This document shows positions 8,466 through 17,578 of a DNA stretch of 64,000 bases, one piece after another. Each line of letters starts with the position of its first letter. Positions within the stretch are counted from its first letter, which is position 1. The notes below the pieces were generated by a model. That model did no database searches. It was given only the letters and a program-made list of their open reading frames with translations, and was not told where the DNA came from. Source of the DNA: Halanaerobium hydrogeniformans (GTDB taxonomy: Bacteria; Bacillota; Halanaerobiia; Halanaerobiales; Halanaerobiaceae); contig NC_014654.1 in NCBI RefSeq assembly GCF_000166415.1, positions 124,001-188,000 on the forward strand, given 5' to 3'. The translations under genes were made by a program, and so were the position numbers.

Positions 8466-9627
8466 AGAATTACTATTAGAAAAATATCACAGCAAATTTG
8501 CAGATACATCATTAGCTAAAGGAGTTTATGCAGCCCCAGGCAGGGTTAATTTAATCGGTGAACATACAGATTATAATGATGGATTTGTAATGCCTATGGC
8601 AATAGAAAAAAATATCAGAATGGTTATGCAGCTCAGAAATGATAAAAAGGTTAAAGCTTATTCTCTTGATTATGATAAATTAATTGAATTTAATATAGAT
8701 AACTTACTTTATGATAAAGAAAACATCTGGGTTAATTACATTAAGGGAATTATAGATGAGTTACAAAAGTTGGGCAATAAGCTGCAGGGATTCAATTTGC
8801 TTTTTAGTGGTAATATTCCACAGGGTTCGGGTTTGAGTTCTTCTGCCGCTTTAGAGGTAGTTACTGCTATGGCTATTACTGATTTACATAATATAAAGTT
8901 AGAAGCGGTCGAATTGGCTTTATTAGCCCAGCGAGCAGAAAATAATTTTGTTAATGTACAATGTGGAATAATGGATCAATATATTTCTCGGCTTGGTAAA
9001 AAAGATAATGCCCTATTAATTGACTGCAGAAGCAATCAATATCAATTAGTGCCTTTTGCCAATGAAGACTATCAGATTGTAATCTGTAATTCAAAGGTAG
9101 AAAGGGGATTAGTTGATTCAGAATATAATAAGAGGAGAAAAGAATGTAATCAGGCAGTAGACTTTTTTGCCAAAAAACTGGATAAAAATATAACAGCGCT
9201 GCGTGATTTAGATTTAGATACTCTGCATGAATACAAAGAAGAACTTTCAGACACAGTTTATAAAAGGGCTCATCATGTAATAAGTGAAAACCAGCGAGTA
9301 CTGGCTGCTAAAAAAGCTTTGGAAAAAAATGATATGAACAAATTTGGTAAATTGTTTTATGAATCACATCAGAGCTTAAGTGATGACTATGAGGTTAGCT
9401 GTCAGGAACTTGATTTATTGGTTAAGCTGGCTTCAGAAGAAAAAGGAGTTAAGGGAGCTCGAATGACCGGAGCTGGTTTTGGAGGTTGTACAGTTAATTT
9501 AGTAAAGAAAGAATTTGTCGATACTTTTGTTGAAAATATTAAACAAGCATATTATGAAAATACCGGAATCGATACAGATGTCTATATCACTAATCCGGCG
9601 GCTGGAGCAAGAAAGTTAGAGAAGTAA
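8458..9627 (+). CDS. galK: Galactokinase
   Basis: The 389-residue GHMP kinase phosphorylates galactose at C1. The galactokinase signature GRVNLIGEHTDYNDGFVMP lies near residues 28-46, the ATP loop GNIPQGSGLSSSAALE near 118-133, and motif 3 RMTGAGFGGCTVNLV near 335-349. Its start overlaps galE by 8 bases, with the RBS AGGAGG inside galE. galT follows after 25 bases. All expected residues are present. Confidence 0.95.
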   Translation: MNKELLLEKYHSKFADTSLAKGVYAAPGRVNLIGEHTDYNDGFVMPMAIEKNIRMVMQLRNDKKVKAYSLDYDKLIEFNIDNLLYDKENIWVNYIKGIIDELQKLGNKLQGFNLLFSGNIPQGSGLSSSAALEVVTAMAITDLHNIKLEAVELALLAQRAENNFVNVQCGIMDQYISRLGKKDNALLIDCRSNQYQLVPFANEDYQIVICNSKVERGLVDSEYNKRRKECNQAVDFFAKKLDKNITALRDLDLDTLHEYKEELSDTVYKRAHHVISENQRVLAAKKALEKNDMNKFGKLFYESHQSLSDDYEVSCQELDLLVKLASEEKGVKGARMTGAGFGGCTVNLVKKEFVDTFVENIKQAYYENTGIDTDVYITNPAAGARKLEK

Positions 9628-9652
9628 ATAAATTTTAGAGGGAGGCTTATTA

Positions 9653-11233
9653 GTGAGAGAACTTAAAGCAAATCAACTGATAGAAAAACTTTTAGCCTAT
9701 GGTGAAAAAAACAATTTATTGGTTGAGTGGGATAAAATAGCTGCTAGAAATGAAATTAGAGATATTTTAGAGATCAAAGAAGCACCAGCAGAAGCATTGG
9801 ATTCGGAATCAGAGCTTGAATTAGCCGATAATCCCCAGCCAATCCTTGATGGTCTGCTTGATTTTGCAGTGGCTAAGTCTTTAATCAATGATAATCTGAC
9901 TGAAAGAGACCTTTTAGATACCAGGATCATGGGTGCCCTAACCCCCAGACAGTCAGAAATAGCCAAGCGTTTTTATGAGACCGCTGAAGAGATCGATGTC
10001 AAAGCTGCAGCCGAGCAATATTATAATTTTGCTCAAAAAAGCAATTACATCAGGCTTAAGAGAACTTCTAAAAACTTAAACTGGAAGGCAGACAGTGATT
10101 ATGGTCAAATAGAGATCACAATCAACCTCTCTAAACCAGAAAAGGATCCAGCAGAAATTGCCAAAGCCAAAGCAGAACCACAGAGCAATTACCCTAAATG
10201 TTATCTCTGTTTAGAAAATGTTGGTTATGCAGGTAGTTTAAATCATCCTGCCAGGCAGAATCATCGGGTAATCCCCTTAAAATTACAGAATGAAGACTGG
10301 TTTTTACAGTATTCTCCCTATGTTTACTATAATGAACACTGTATAGTTTTTCACCGGGAACATAAGCCGATGAACATCAACAAAAACACCTTTGCGGTTT
10401 TGATGGACTTTTTAGATCAGATACCCCATTATTTTATCGGTTCTAATGCAGATTTACCATTAGTGGGTGGATCAATCTTAAACCATGACCATTTTCAGGG
10501 GGGCAGACATATATTCCCGATGGAAGAAGCAGAAAGTGTTGCTTATTATGAACACCCCACTTTTATGGATGTTGAGATATCGAGGCTTAAATGGCCTTTA
10601 TCTGTAATCAGGCTAAGGTCAGCAGAGCGGGGAGAGCTTATTAATCTGGCCGATAAGATACTGCAAAACTGGCGTGAATATACAGACCATGGTTTAAAGA
10701 TCAAGGCCTACAGCAAAGAAGATGGCAAAAAAATAGCGCATAATACAGTTACTCCAATTGCCCGGAAAAGAAAGTATGGTGGTGAAGAACAGGCTGAACA
10801 GTATGAGCTTGATCTGGTACTGCGCAATAACCGCTGTAGTGAGGAATACCCTTATGGTATTTTCCATCCTCATCAAAAGCTGCATCATATTAAAAAAGAG
10901 AATATAGGTTTAATAGAAGTAATGGGAAGGGCTATTTTACCGGGGCGTTTAAAAAAAGAGCTTAACCTTATAGCTGAATATCTAAGTGCAAAGCTTAGCC
11001 TTGAGGAACTTAAGGCTGCAGAAGGAATGGCAAAACATTTAGAGTGGGTAGAAGAACTGGAAAGTACTTATGGAAATGAGCTTCAGTTTGAGCAGGCAGA
11101 AAAGATCTTAGAAAAAGAAACAGCTAAAAAATTCAGCCAGGTTTTAGAAAGGGCTGGAGTTTTTAAGAATGATCAAAAAGGAAATGATGGATTTAATAAA
11201 TTCCTTCAAACAATTGGAATCAAAAGAGTATGA
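9653..11233 (+). CDS. galT: Galactose-1-phosphate uridylyltransferase, class II
   Basis: The start is GTG 9653 after GGGAGG. At 526 residues it is the long Firmicute-type GalT (class II), which lacks similarity in detail to the 350-residue class I enzyme. Class II features are YPKCYLCLENVGYAGSLNHPARQNHR, the HCIVFHREHKPM segment, and GGSILNHDHFQGG, whose HDH element fits the uridylylation histidine region. It exchanges UMP between UDP-glucose and galactose-1-phosphate. It closes the galE-galK-galT run. No clear terminator hairpin follows. Confidence 0.93.
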   Translation: MRELKANQLIEKLLAYGEKNNLLVEWDKIAARNEIRDILEIKEAPAEALDSESELELADNPQPILDGLLDFAVAKSLINDNLTERDLLDTRIMGALTPRQSEIAKRFYETAEEIDVKAAAEQYYNFAQKSNYIRLKRTSKNLNWKADSDYGQIEITINLSKPEKDPAEIAKAKAEPQSNYPKCYLCLENVGYAGSLNHPARQNHRVIPLKLQNEDWFLQYSPYVYYNEHCIVFHREHKPMNINKNTFAVLMDFLDQIPHYFIGSNADLPLVGGSILNHDHFQGGRHIFPMEEAESVAYYEHPTFMDVEISRLKWPLSVIRLRSAERGELINLADKILQNWREYTDHGLKIKAYSKEDGKKIAHNTVTPIARKRKYGGEEQAEQYELDLVLRNNRCSEEYPYGIFHPHQKLHHIKKENIGLIEVMGRAILPGRLKKELNLIAEYLSAKLSLEELKAAEGMAKHLEWVEELESTYGNELQFEQAEKILEKETAKKFSQVLERAGVFKNDQKGNDGFNKFLQTIGIKRV

Positions 11234-11288
11234 AGTGTTTTAAAAGCTGATTAATCCAATTACCTCTTCTTTTATTTATTTTTAATTA

Positions 11289-11317
11289 TTGCTTTTTAAT
11301 TTAATAATTGTTAAAAT
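11289..11317 (+). promoter_or_regulatory. Possible promoter of the ArsR-type regulator gene
   Basis: TTGCTT at 11289-11294, a 17-base spacer and TAAAAT at 11312-11317 precede the GGAGGGG ribosome site of the gene at 11339. In AT-rich DNA the match could be chance. Confidence 0.4.
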
Positions 11318-11338
11318 AAAAGTACTGGAGGGGTTAAA

Positions 11339-12274
11339 ATGAAAGGTAATATACTTGAATTAAAAGATGAAGAACAGATTATCGATGTTTTTAAAGCATT
11401 GGGATCTGAACCAAGAATGAAAATTATCGAAGTTTTACAAAATGAAGATATGAATTTAAATCAGATTTCCCAATATATAGATATGCCTGCATCTTCTGTA
11501 ACAGTTAATATTAAAAAGCTTGAAGAAGCCGGATTAATTGAAACCGAATATAAGCCGGGTAATCATGGCTCTCAGAAAATTTGCAGCCTTAATTATGACA
11601 AAATTTTGATTAATTTACCCGGCTCAAGAGATCTAAAAGATAAAAATTTAATTGAAACATCTATGCCTATAGGTAATTATAAGGATTTTGAGGTTACACC
11701 TACCTGTGGTCTGGCTTCAGAAAAAGGAGTAATTGGAGAACTTGATGATGTTAAATCTTTTTTAAATCCTAATCATACTCATGCACAGATACTCTGGTTT
11801 GGTAGTGGATATATTAAATATGTATTTCCTAATGATTTGCCAAAAGGTTCTCAGGCCAGTAAATTAGAGTTAAGTATGGAAATCTGTTCAGAGACCTCAG
11901 ATTATGATGAAGATTGGCCTTCTGATATTTCTATCTGGATTAATGGGGTAGAAATAGGGGTTTGGACCTCACCAGGAGATTTCGGAGAAAAAAGAGGTAT
12001 TTTAAATCCTGACTGGTGGTATTTTGATCAAACTCAACATGGCTTATTAAAAATTTGGAAGGTAACTGAAGAAGGAACTTATATAGATGGCAATAAAATT
12101 TCTGATGTAAATTTGGCTGATATCAATATCGAAGAAAATGATTTTATTGAAGTAAAAATTGGTGTAAAAAAAGATGCTAGAAATGTAGGCGGAGTTAATT
12201 TATTTGGCAGAAAATTTGGTAATTACAAACAGGATATTATGCTTAGATATAGATATAACTTTAATAAAAAGTAA
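11339..12274 (+). CDS. ArsR-type HTH regulator fused to a beta-rich domain
   Basis: Residues of about 10-85 are an ArsR-like winged helix (VFKALGSEPRMKIIEVLQ, then MPASSVTVNIKKLEEAGLIETEY). Instead of ending near residue 110 as metal-sensing ArsR proteins do, the 311-residue protein continues with about 220 residues rich in aromatic and charged beta strands (ILWFGSGYIKYVF, SIWINGVEIGVWTSPGDFGEKRG, NPDWWYFDQTQHG). This resembles a sugar-binding beta sandwich. No paired metal-binding cysteines are seen in the HTH. It lies between the gal genes and a sugar ABC operon with a GH2 enzyme. I infer that it senses a saccharide and controls that operon. Confidence 0.75.
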   Translation: MKGNILELKDEEQIIDVFKALGSEPRMKIIEVLQNEDMNLNQISQYIDMPASSVTVNIKKLEEAGLIETEYKPGNHGSQKICSLNYDKILINLPGSRDLKDKNLIETSMPIGNYKDFEVTPTCGLASEKGVIGELDDVKSFLNPNHTHAQILWFGSGYIKYVFPNDLPKGSQASKLELSMEICSETSDYDEDWPSDISIWINGVEIGVWTSPGDFGEKRGILNPDWWYFDQTQHGLLKIWKVTEEGTYIDGNKISDVNLADINIEENDFIEVKIGVKKDARNVGGVNLFGRKFGNYKQDIMLRYRYNFNKK

Positions 12275-12493
12275 AATAAATCAAAAAAATCTAAAATAAA
12301 AGCAGGAATTTTTATTTATACCAAGAACATTTTAAATAGAGAGAGTTTTCAGAATATTTTTATGTAATTTAATTCAACTTTTATTAAACTAAACTAATTA
12401 TATATAAACTAAAGGGGAGGGATCAAGAAAAAAATAATATTCGCAATATTGTAAATCTAATTATTTGTAAGCAAATTAAAAGGAGGTTTTTAG

Positions 12494-13777
12494 ATGTTAT
12501 CTAAAAAAATGCTAACAGTTGTTTTGGTGTTGTTCCTAATTATCGGTTTATCATTTAGTGTCAATGCTTTTTTTAGTGGTGGAGACAGTGGAGAAGATGG
12601 GGTAGTAGAGGTTGAATTTTGGAACCTGTTTGGTGGTGGAGATGCTGACTTTATGGATGAAATGATAGAAAGTTTTAATGAGAGTCAGGATGAAATTGTT
12701 GTAAAACAGACCAGACTTGAATTTAGTGAATATTACACAGGTTTAATTACAGCTATAGCTAGTGGATTTGGACCAGATATTGCAATAACACATATTTCAA
12801 GGTTAGAAGAAATGGTAAATGAAGGATTGGTTATTTCATTAGATGACACTGCAGAAGAGATAGGTCTTAATTGGGAAGATTTTAATCAAAACATTTTAGA
12901 TGGAGCTTCAGTAAATGATAATTATTATGGGGTGCCACTGGATACTCATCCCCAGGTTTTATATTACAACAAAACTTTACTGGCAGAAGCAGACTTATTA
13001 GATGAAAATGATGAGCCCATAATTGATGAGACTCCAGAAGGCTTTATGGAATTTTTGACAAAAATTCAAGCTGAATCTTCAGTTCGTTATCCAATGTCAT
13101 ACTGGACTAACTTTACTGAAGATGGACATTATAGATTATGGTGGGGACTTTACAGTCAGTTAGGTGGTAATCCTATAGTTTCAGATGGTGAGTTGACTAT
13201 TGATGTAGATAAAGCTATTCAAGCTGCAGAATATATGAAATCACTTTATGATAATGGCTTTACACCAACTAATGCTGAATATGATGAAAGTGTTAACCTC
13301 TTTAGAAATGAGGATACCGCTGTATTGTTAACAGGTGTCTGGATTACTGGAACTTTAGAAAACACAGAAGATCTTGATTTTGGTGTTGTGCCAATGCCTA
13401 AAGTATTTGAGAATCAGGCTGTCTGGGCAGATTCTCATAGTTTAGTATTACCATATAATGATAGTGATCCAATTAAAGAACAGGCAGCATTAACCTTTGC
13501 TAAATGGTTAACTGATAATGGTGAGATGTGGGCGAGAGCAGGTCACATACCAAGCAAAAAAATGATCATTGAAAATGAATCATTTCAGGAGATGCCTTAC
13601 AGGATGGATTATGTAGAAGCAGCTGATTTTGCAAGTTTTGATAGTGCAGGAGATAATACCTGGGGTATTAGAAGTGAAATCACAACAGCATTGAGTGAAT
13701 ACTGGCGAGATAGAACCACAGCAGAAGAAGCTTTTACAGAAGCTGTTAGAAGAATTGAAAGAACTTTAACAAGATAA
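12494..13777 (+). CDS. Sugar ABC transporter substrate-binding protein (family 1)
   Basis: The 427-residue protein has a signal peptide (hydrophobic residues 5-22, cleavage near VNA-FF) and then an extracellular solute-binding family 1 domain (VEFWNLFGGGDADFMDEMI, YGVPLDTHPQVLYYNKTLL, AVLLTGVWITG). There is no cysteine at the cleavage site, so it is not a typical lipoprotein. A soluble periplasmic protein fits a diderm cell. The 219-base gap upstream contains AT-rich sequence, an AGGGGAGGG-type orphan ribosome site near 12413, and the small inverted repeat ATTTG-TAAG-CAAAT at 12463-12476 just before AGGAGG. Two permease genes follow. Confidence 0.9.
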   Translation: MLSKKMLTVVLVLFLIIGLSFSVNAFFSGGDSGEDGVVEVEFWNLFGGGDADFMDEMIESFNESQDEIVVKQTRLEFSEYYTGLITAIASGFGPDIAITHISRLEEMVNEGLVISLDDTAEEIGLNWEDFNQNILDGASVNDNYYGVPLDTHPQVLYYNKTLLAEADLLDENDEPIIDETPEGFMEFLTKIQAESSVRYPMSYWTNFTEDGHYRLWWGLYSQLGGNPIVSDGELTIDVDKAIQAAEYMKSLYDNGFTPTNAEYDESVNLFRNEDTAVLLTGVWITGTLENTEDLDFGVVPMPKVFENQAVWADSHSLVLPYNDSDPIKEQAALTFAKWLTDNGEMWARAGHIPSKKMIIENESFQEMPYRMDYVEAADFASFDSAGDNTWGIRSEITTALSEYWRDRTTAEEAFTEAVRRIERTLTR

Positions 13778-13791
13778 ATTTTTACTCAATT

Positions 13792-13817
13792 AATAGCGGG
13801 AAATTTTTCCCGCTATT
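13792..13817 (+). terminator. Intercistronic hairpin between binding protein and permeases
   Basis: AATAGCGGG at 13792-13800 pairs with CCCGCTATT at 13809-13817; flanking AAA/TTT can extend it inward. There is no T tract. Its place after a binding-protein gene fits an mRNA-stabilising or partial terminator element that raises binding-protein yield over permease. Confidence 0.65.
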
Positions 13818-13850
13818 AAAATTAAACTTCTTAAAGGAGGTTCGATATAA

Positions 13851-14741
13851 TTGGAATTTAACAGCAACAAAAAAAAGAACTTCGTTAAAGCTTTACCTTT
13901 TATTCTGCCATTTATGATAGTTTATTTAGTTTTTTTGGTATTTCCCATTATTCGAGGTTTTTGGATGAGTTTGCATCGCTGGACAATAGTTAGAAAAATG
14001 CACTTTGTAGGTTTAAGTAATTATATAGAAATGTTTCAAGATTCGTCTTTTTGGAGTTCATTTGGCAATACTATGATCTTTGTTTTAGTGAGTACACCTA
14101 CTATAGTTTTAGCGGGATTAGTTTTAGCATTAATTTGTAATCAGAAAATAAGAGGCAAATTATTTTTAAAAATTGCTTTTTTTCTTCCTTACGTTTTATC
14201 AGTGGCGGTAATTTCTTCAATAATGGTATATTTATTTCAGACTAACAATGGCTTTATTAATATGTTTTTAGAAGACATCGGAGTTATTTCTAATGGGATT
14301 CAGTGGTTGAGCCAGGATCTTTTAGCATGGTTTGTAATAGTATTTGCGACTCTATGGTGGACAGTCGGTTTTAATATGATCTTATATCTGGCAGCATTAC
14401 AGGATATACCAGAATCATATTATGAAGCAGCCTCAGTTGATGGAGCAACACAATTAGAGCAGTTTTTGTATATCACCTTACCTCAATTAAAGCCGATTAC
14501 CTGGGTAATAGTATTATTGCAGATCATATTTTCCTATAAGGTTTTTGCCCAGATTTGGTTGATTACAGGAGGGGGACCTGGTACATCTACCCGACCAATA
14601 ATTCAATACATCTATGAAACCAGTTTTAGACAGAACAGTCTTGGCTATGGAGCTACAATGTCCTTTACAATTTTTGTGATTTTAATTATTATTTCAGTAG
14701 CTCAAATCGTGATTAGAAGAAAGAGAAGTGATGTTCAATGA
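13851..14741 (+). CDS. Sugar ABC transporter permease (MalF type)
   Basis: The start is TTG 13851, preceded by AAAGGAGG; no ATG fits. The 296-residue integral membrane protein has six predicted hydrophobic segments and the EAA loop EAASVDGATQLEQFLYITLPQLKP, which docks the ATPase. It overlaps the next permease by 4 bases (ATGA). It belongs to the carbohydrate uptake CUT1 type, with the binding protein upstream. No ATPase gene is in the operon, so a shared MsmX/UgpC-like ATPase encoded elsewhere is expected. Confidence 0.9.
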   Translation: MEFNSNKKKNFVKALPFILPFMIVYLVFLVFPIIRGFWMSLHRWTIVRKMHFVGLSNYIEMFQDSSFWSSFGNTMIFVLVSTPTIVLAGLVLALICNQKIRGKLFLKIAFFLPYVLSVAVISSIMVYLFQTNNGFINMFLEDIGVISNGIQWLSQDLLAWFVIVFATLWWTVGFNMILYLAALQDIPESYYEAASVDGATQLEQFLYITLPQLKPITWVIVLLQIIFSYKVFAQIWLITGGGPGTSTRPIIQYIYETSFRQNSLGYGATMSFTIFVILIIISVAQIVIRRKRSDVQ

Positions 14742-15568
14742 AAAGAGAAAATTCACCTACAAAGAAAGCGGTAAAATATATTGTTTCTTATGGCATAGCA
14801 GTCTGCTTTTTACTGCCAATCATCTGGATGTTATTTGTTTCTTTAAAATCAGAAGGCTTTAGAGTGGTTAGGATAATAGATTGGTTTACACCACCATATT
14901 CCTTAGCTAACTATTTTTCTGTAATCCAAAGAGCACCAATCTTTAGATGGATGCTCAACAGTTTTATTGTTGCTTCTAGTGCTACTTTTCTGGTAATATT
15001 ATTGAGTTCGTTAGCAGCTTTTGCTTTTTCAGTTATTGATTTTAAATTTAAGAGTGCATTATTTGTATTTGCAATGGCAGGTTTGATGGTTCCAACAGAG
15101 GCTAATGTAGTAGCTTTATTTGATATTGTTGGTAATTTAGGTTTAATCAATACTTATCCAGCCTTGATATTTCCCCAGGTAGCAATTCCTTTAGGGGTAA
15201 TTATTTTAAAAGAATTTTTTGATGCAGTGCCAAGAGATCTTATCGATAGTGCACGGATAGATGGATGTGGATTATTTCGAATTTACTGGAATATTTTTAT
15301 GCCACTATCTAAAGCTGCAATAGCTGCAATAGCTATTTTCACCTTTATTCAAACCTGGAATGAGTTCCTCTGGCCTTTTATCGCAGTAATGGAGCAGTCA
15401 ATGTTTACTCTGCCTTTAGGTGTTCCTACCTTTACTGATGCTTATACACCAGATTATACTATACCAATGACAGTCAACATGCTAGCATCTTTGCCAGCAA
15501 TAGTAATATTTTTATTTTTCCAAAAACAGATTATTAAAGGTATTAAATTTACAGGAATCAAAGGTTAA
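14738..15568 (+). CDS. Sugar ABC transporter permease (MalG type)
   Basis: The 276-residue inner-membrane partner of the preceding permease carries the MalG-type EAA loop DSARIDGCGLFRIYWNIFMPLSK, followed by FIQTWNEFLWPF and a C-terminal FFQKQIIKGIKFTGIKG tail typical of CUT1 permeases. Start ATG overlaps the MalF-type stop. It is followed after 23 bases by a GH2 gene, so uptake and hydrolysis of the same oligosaccharide are probably co-transcribed. Confidence 0.9.
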   Translation: MKRENSPTKKAVKYIVSYGIAVCFLLPIIWMLFVSLKSEGFRVVRIIDWFTPPYSLANYFSVIQRAPIFRWMLNSFIVASSATFLVILLSSLAAFAFSVIDFKFKSALFVFAMAGLMVPTEANVVALFDIVGNLGLINTYPALIFPQVAIPLGVIILKEFFDAVPRDLIDSARIDGCGLFRIYWNIFMPLSKAAIAAIAIFTFIQTWNEFLWPFIAVMEQSMFTLPLGVPTFTDAYTPDYTIPMTVNMLASLPAIVIFLFFQKQIIKGIKFTGIKG

Positions 15569-15591
15569 AATCAGATGACAGGAGGAGACAA

Positions 15592-17364
15592 ATGGAGAAA
15601 AACATACCACGGCCTGAATATCCAAGGCCACAATTTAAGAGAAAGAAATGGCAAAATTTAAATGGAGAATGGAGTTTTGCCTTTGATGATAATAATCAGG
15701 GTGAAAAAGAAAGATGGTTTAAAAATGAAGGTTTTGATAAGCAAATATTAGTACCCTTTACTTTTGAAAGTAAGGCGAGTGGAATTGAAGATCGTAAAGA
15801 ACATAACTATGTTTGGTATCAGAGAACTTTTAAAGTTGAAGTAGAAAAAGATAAAAAGGTAATTTTAAACTTTGGAGCAGCAGATTATATTACCAAGGTC
15901 TGGCTAAATGGCAATTTTATCGGCAGTCATGTTGGAGGATATGATGCTTTTTCCTTTGAACTCAGTGACTATCTTAACTATCAGGCTGAGAATAATCTTG
16001 TCATAAAAATTGAAGACACATTGAGCAAATTTCAGCCGCGTGGCAAACAGAGTTATAAAAAAGATAATTTTTTGTGCTGGTATACCAGAACTACAGGAAT
16101 CTGGCAAACAGTCTGGTTAGAATATCTAGCTAGAGAAGCCTACTTAGAAGATGTTAAATTAACTCCTGATATAGATGCTCAGGAAATAGATATAAGATAT
16201 AATTTTACAACTGGTGACTTAGAAGCAGCAGACTATAAATTATTGACCGAAATTAAATATAACGATAAAGTTATTCAAAGTTTTAAATTTGATATCAATA
16301 AAGAAAGCTATAATTTCAAAATCAATGTAAGTGACAAAAATAATGAAATTAATTTATGGAGTCCAGAAAACCCAAATCTGTATGAGATTGATTTTTATCT
16401 CTATAAAGACGAGCAGCTAATAGATAGTGTAAGTTCCTATTTTGGAATGAGAAAAATATCTATTGAAAATGGCAAAATACTATTAAATAACAAACCATTT
16501 TATCAAAAGCTAATTCTTGATCAGGGTTATTGGCCAGATACTATTGCAACACCTCCTTCTGATCAGGCCCTAAAAAAGGATATTGAATTAATCAAAGAAA
16601 TGAGTTTTAATGGAGCCAGAAAACATCAAAAAATAGAAGATAACCGCTTTTATTACTGGGCGGATAAAATGGGGTTGGTGATTTGGGCCGAAATTGGCTC
16701 AACTTATGAATATGCTGATCAGGTAGTGGCTGAATTTAGCAGTCAATGGTTGAGAATTGTCAAAGAACTTTATAATCATCCATCTATAATAACCTGGGTT
16801 CCTTTTAATGAATCATGGGGAATTGAAGCTATTAAAACTAGCCGAAAAGAACAGCAGTTTACAGAAGGAGTATATTATTTAACTAAAAGCATTGATCCCG
16901 AGCGCCCTGTAATTACAAATGATGGCTGGGAACATACCATCTCAGATATTATAACTATTCATGATTATGAGGGTAGAGGTAATGATAAAGAAATAATTGA
17001 GATTTATAAAGATAACAAAGTTAATTTAGTTGAAAACAAAGAAGTTTTTAATGATGGCAAATATTTGCTGGCAGATAATTACAGCTATCAGGGACAACCA
17101 ATAATTTTTAGTGAATTTGGCGGTCTTGCTTTTCAAAATAAAGATGGCTGGGGTTATGGCAAAGGGGTAGCAGACCAAACAGAATTAATCGAAAGAATAA
17201 ATATTATGCTGGAAGAAATCAAAATGGTTGATTATTTTGAAGGCTACTGCTATACTCAGTTAACCGATGTTGAGCAAGAAAAAAATGGTCTTTTAGATGA
17301 AAATAGAAATTTCAAAGCTCCTCTTAAAGAAATAAAAAAAATTAATCAAATAATCAATAAATAA
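15592..17364 (+). CDS. Glycoside hydrolase family 2 (beta-galactosidase/glucuronidase-like)
   Basis: The 590-residue cytoplasmic GH2 enzyme begins with the sugar-binding jelly-roll (RPQFKRKKWQNLNGEWSFAFD). An Ig-like domain follows, and then a TIM barrel with acid/base Glu407 in FNESWG and nucleophile Glu508 in FSEFGG. It is much shorter than LacZ (about 1000 residues), so it lacks the C-terminal domains. There is no signal peptide, which implies the substrate is imported first by the ABC system just upstream. Neighbouring gal genes suggest a galactoside, but GH2 also includes glucuronidases and mannosidases, so the substrate remains inferred. Confidence 0.88.
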   Translation: MEKNIPRPEYPRPQFKRKKWQNLNGEWSFAFDDNNQGEKERWFKNEGFDKQILVPFTFESKASGIEDRKEHNYVWYQRTFKVEVEKDKKVILNFGAADYITKVWLNGNFIGSHVGGYDAFSFELSDYLNYQAENNLVIKIEDTLSKFQPRGKQSYKKDNFLCWYTRTTGIWQTVWLEYLAREAYLEDVKLTPDIDAQEIDIRYNFTTGDLEAADYKLLTEIKYNDKVIQSFKFDINKESYNFKINVSDKNNEINLWSPENPNLYEIDFYLYKDEQLIDSVSSYFGMRKISIENGKILLNNKPFYQKLILDQGYWPDTIATPPSDQALKKDIELIKEMSFNGARKHQKIEDNRFYYWADKMGLVIWAEIGSTYEYADQVVAEFSSQWLRIVKELYNHPSIITWVPFNESWGIEAIKTSRKEQQFTEGVYYLTKSIDPERPVITNDGWEHTISDIITIHDYEGRGNDKEIIEIYKDNKVNLVENKEVFNDGKYLLADNYSYQGQPIIFSEFGGLAFQNKDGWGYGKGVADQTELIERINIMLEEIKMVDYFEGYCYTQLTDVEQEKNGLLDENRNFKAPLKEIKKINQIINK

Positions 17365-17397
17365 TCCTCTTTTTTCCTAATAGAGATAGTTCTAGAA

Positions 17398-17452
17398 ACC
17401 CTTTTTGCTGACAGACTAGATTTTAGTCTGCACAGAAAAAGGGGTTTTCTTT
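17398..17452 (+). terminator. Strong terminator after the GH2 operon
   Basis: ACCCTTTTTGCTG... pairs with CAGAAAAAGGGGTTTT, enclosing an inner ACAGACTA/TAGTCTG-type stem. It ends in TTTTCTTTTT near 17444-17454. Confidence 0.85.
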
Positions 17453-17492
17453 TTAATCTTAATTTTGATATAGAGGAAAAAATGTTTTTGTG

Positions 17493-17522
17493 TTGAAATA
17501 AGTTAATAATGGGAGTTATTAT
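17493..17522 (+). promoter_or_regulatory. Probable promoter of the PAS/GGDEF/HD-GYP gene
   Basis: TTGAAA at 17493-17498, an 18-base spacer and TATTAT at 17517-17522 lie about 57 bases upstream of the start codon. Confidence 0.5.
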
Positions 17523-17578
17523 ATTAATAAAATAAAATTTGTCAGAAATAATGCAGTGTCAATATGAGGGGGGCATAA

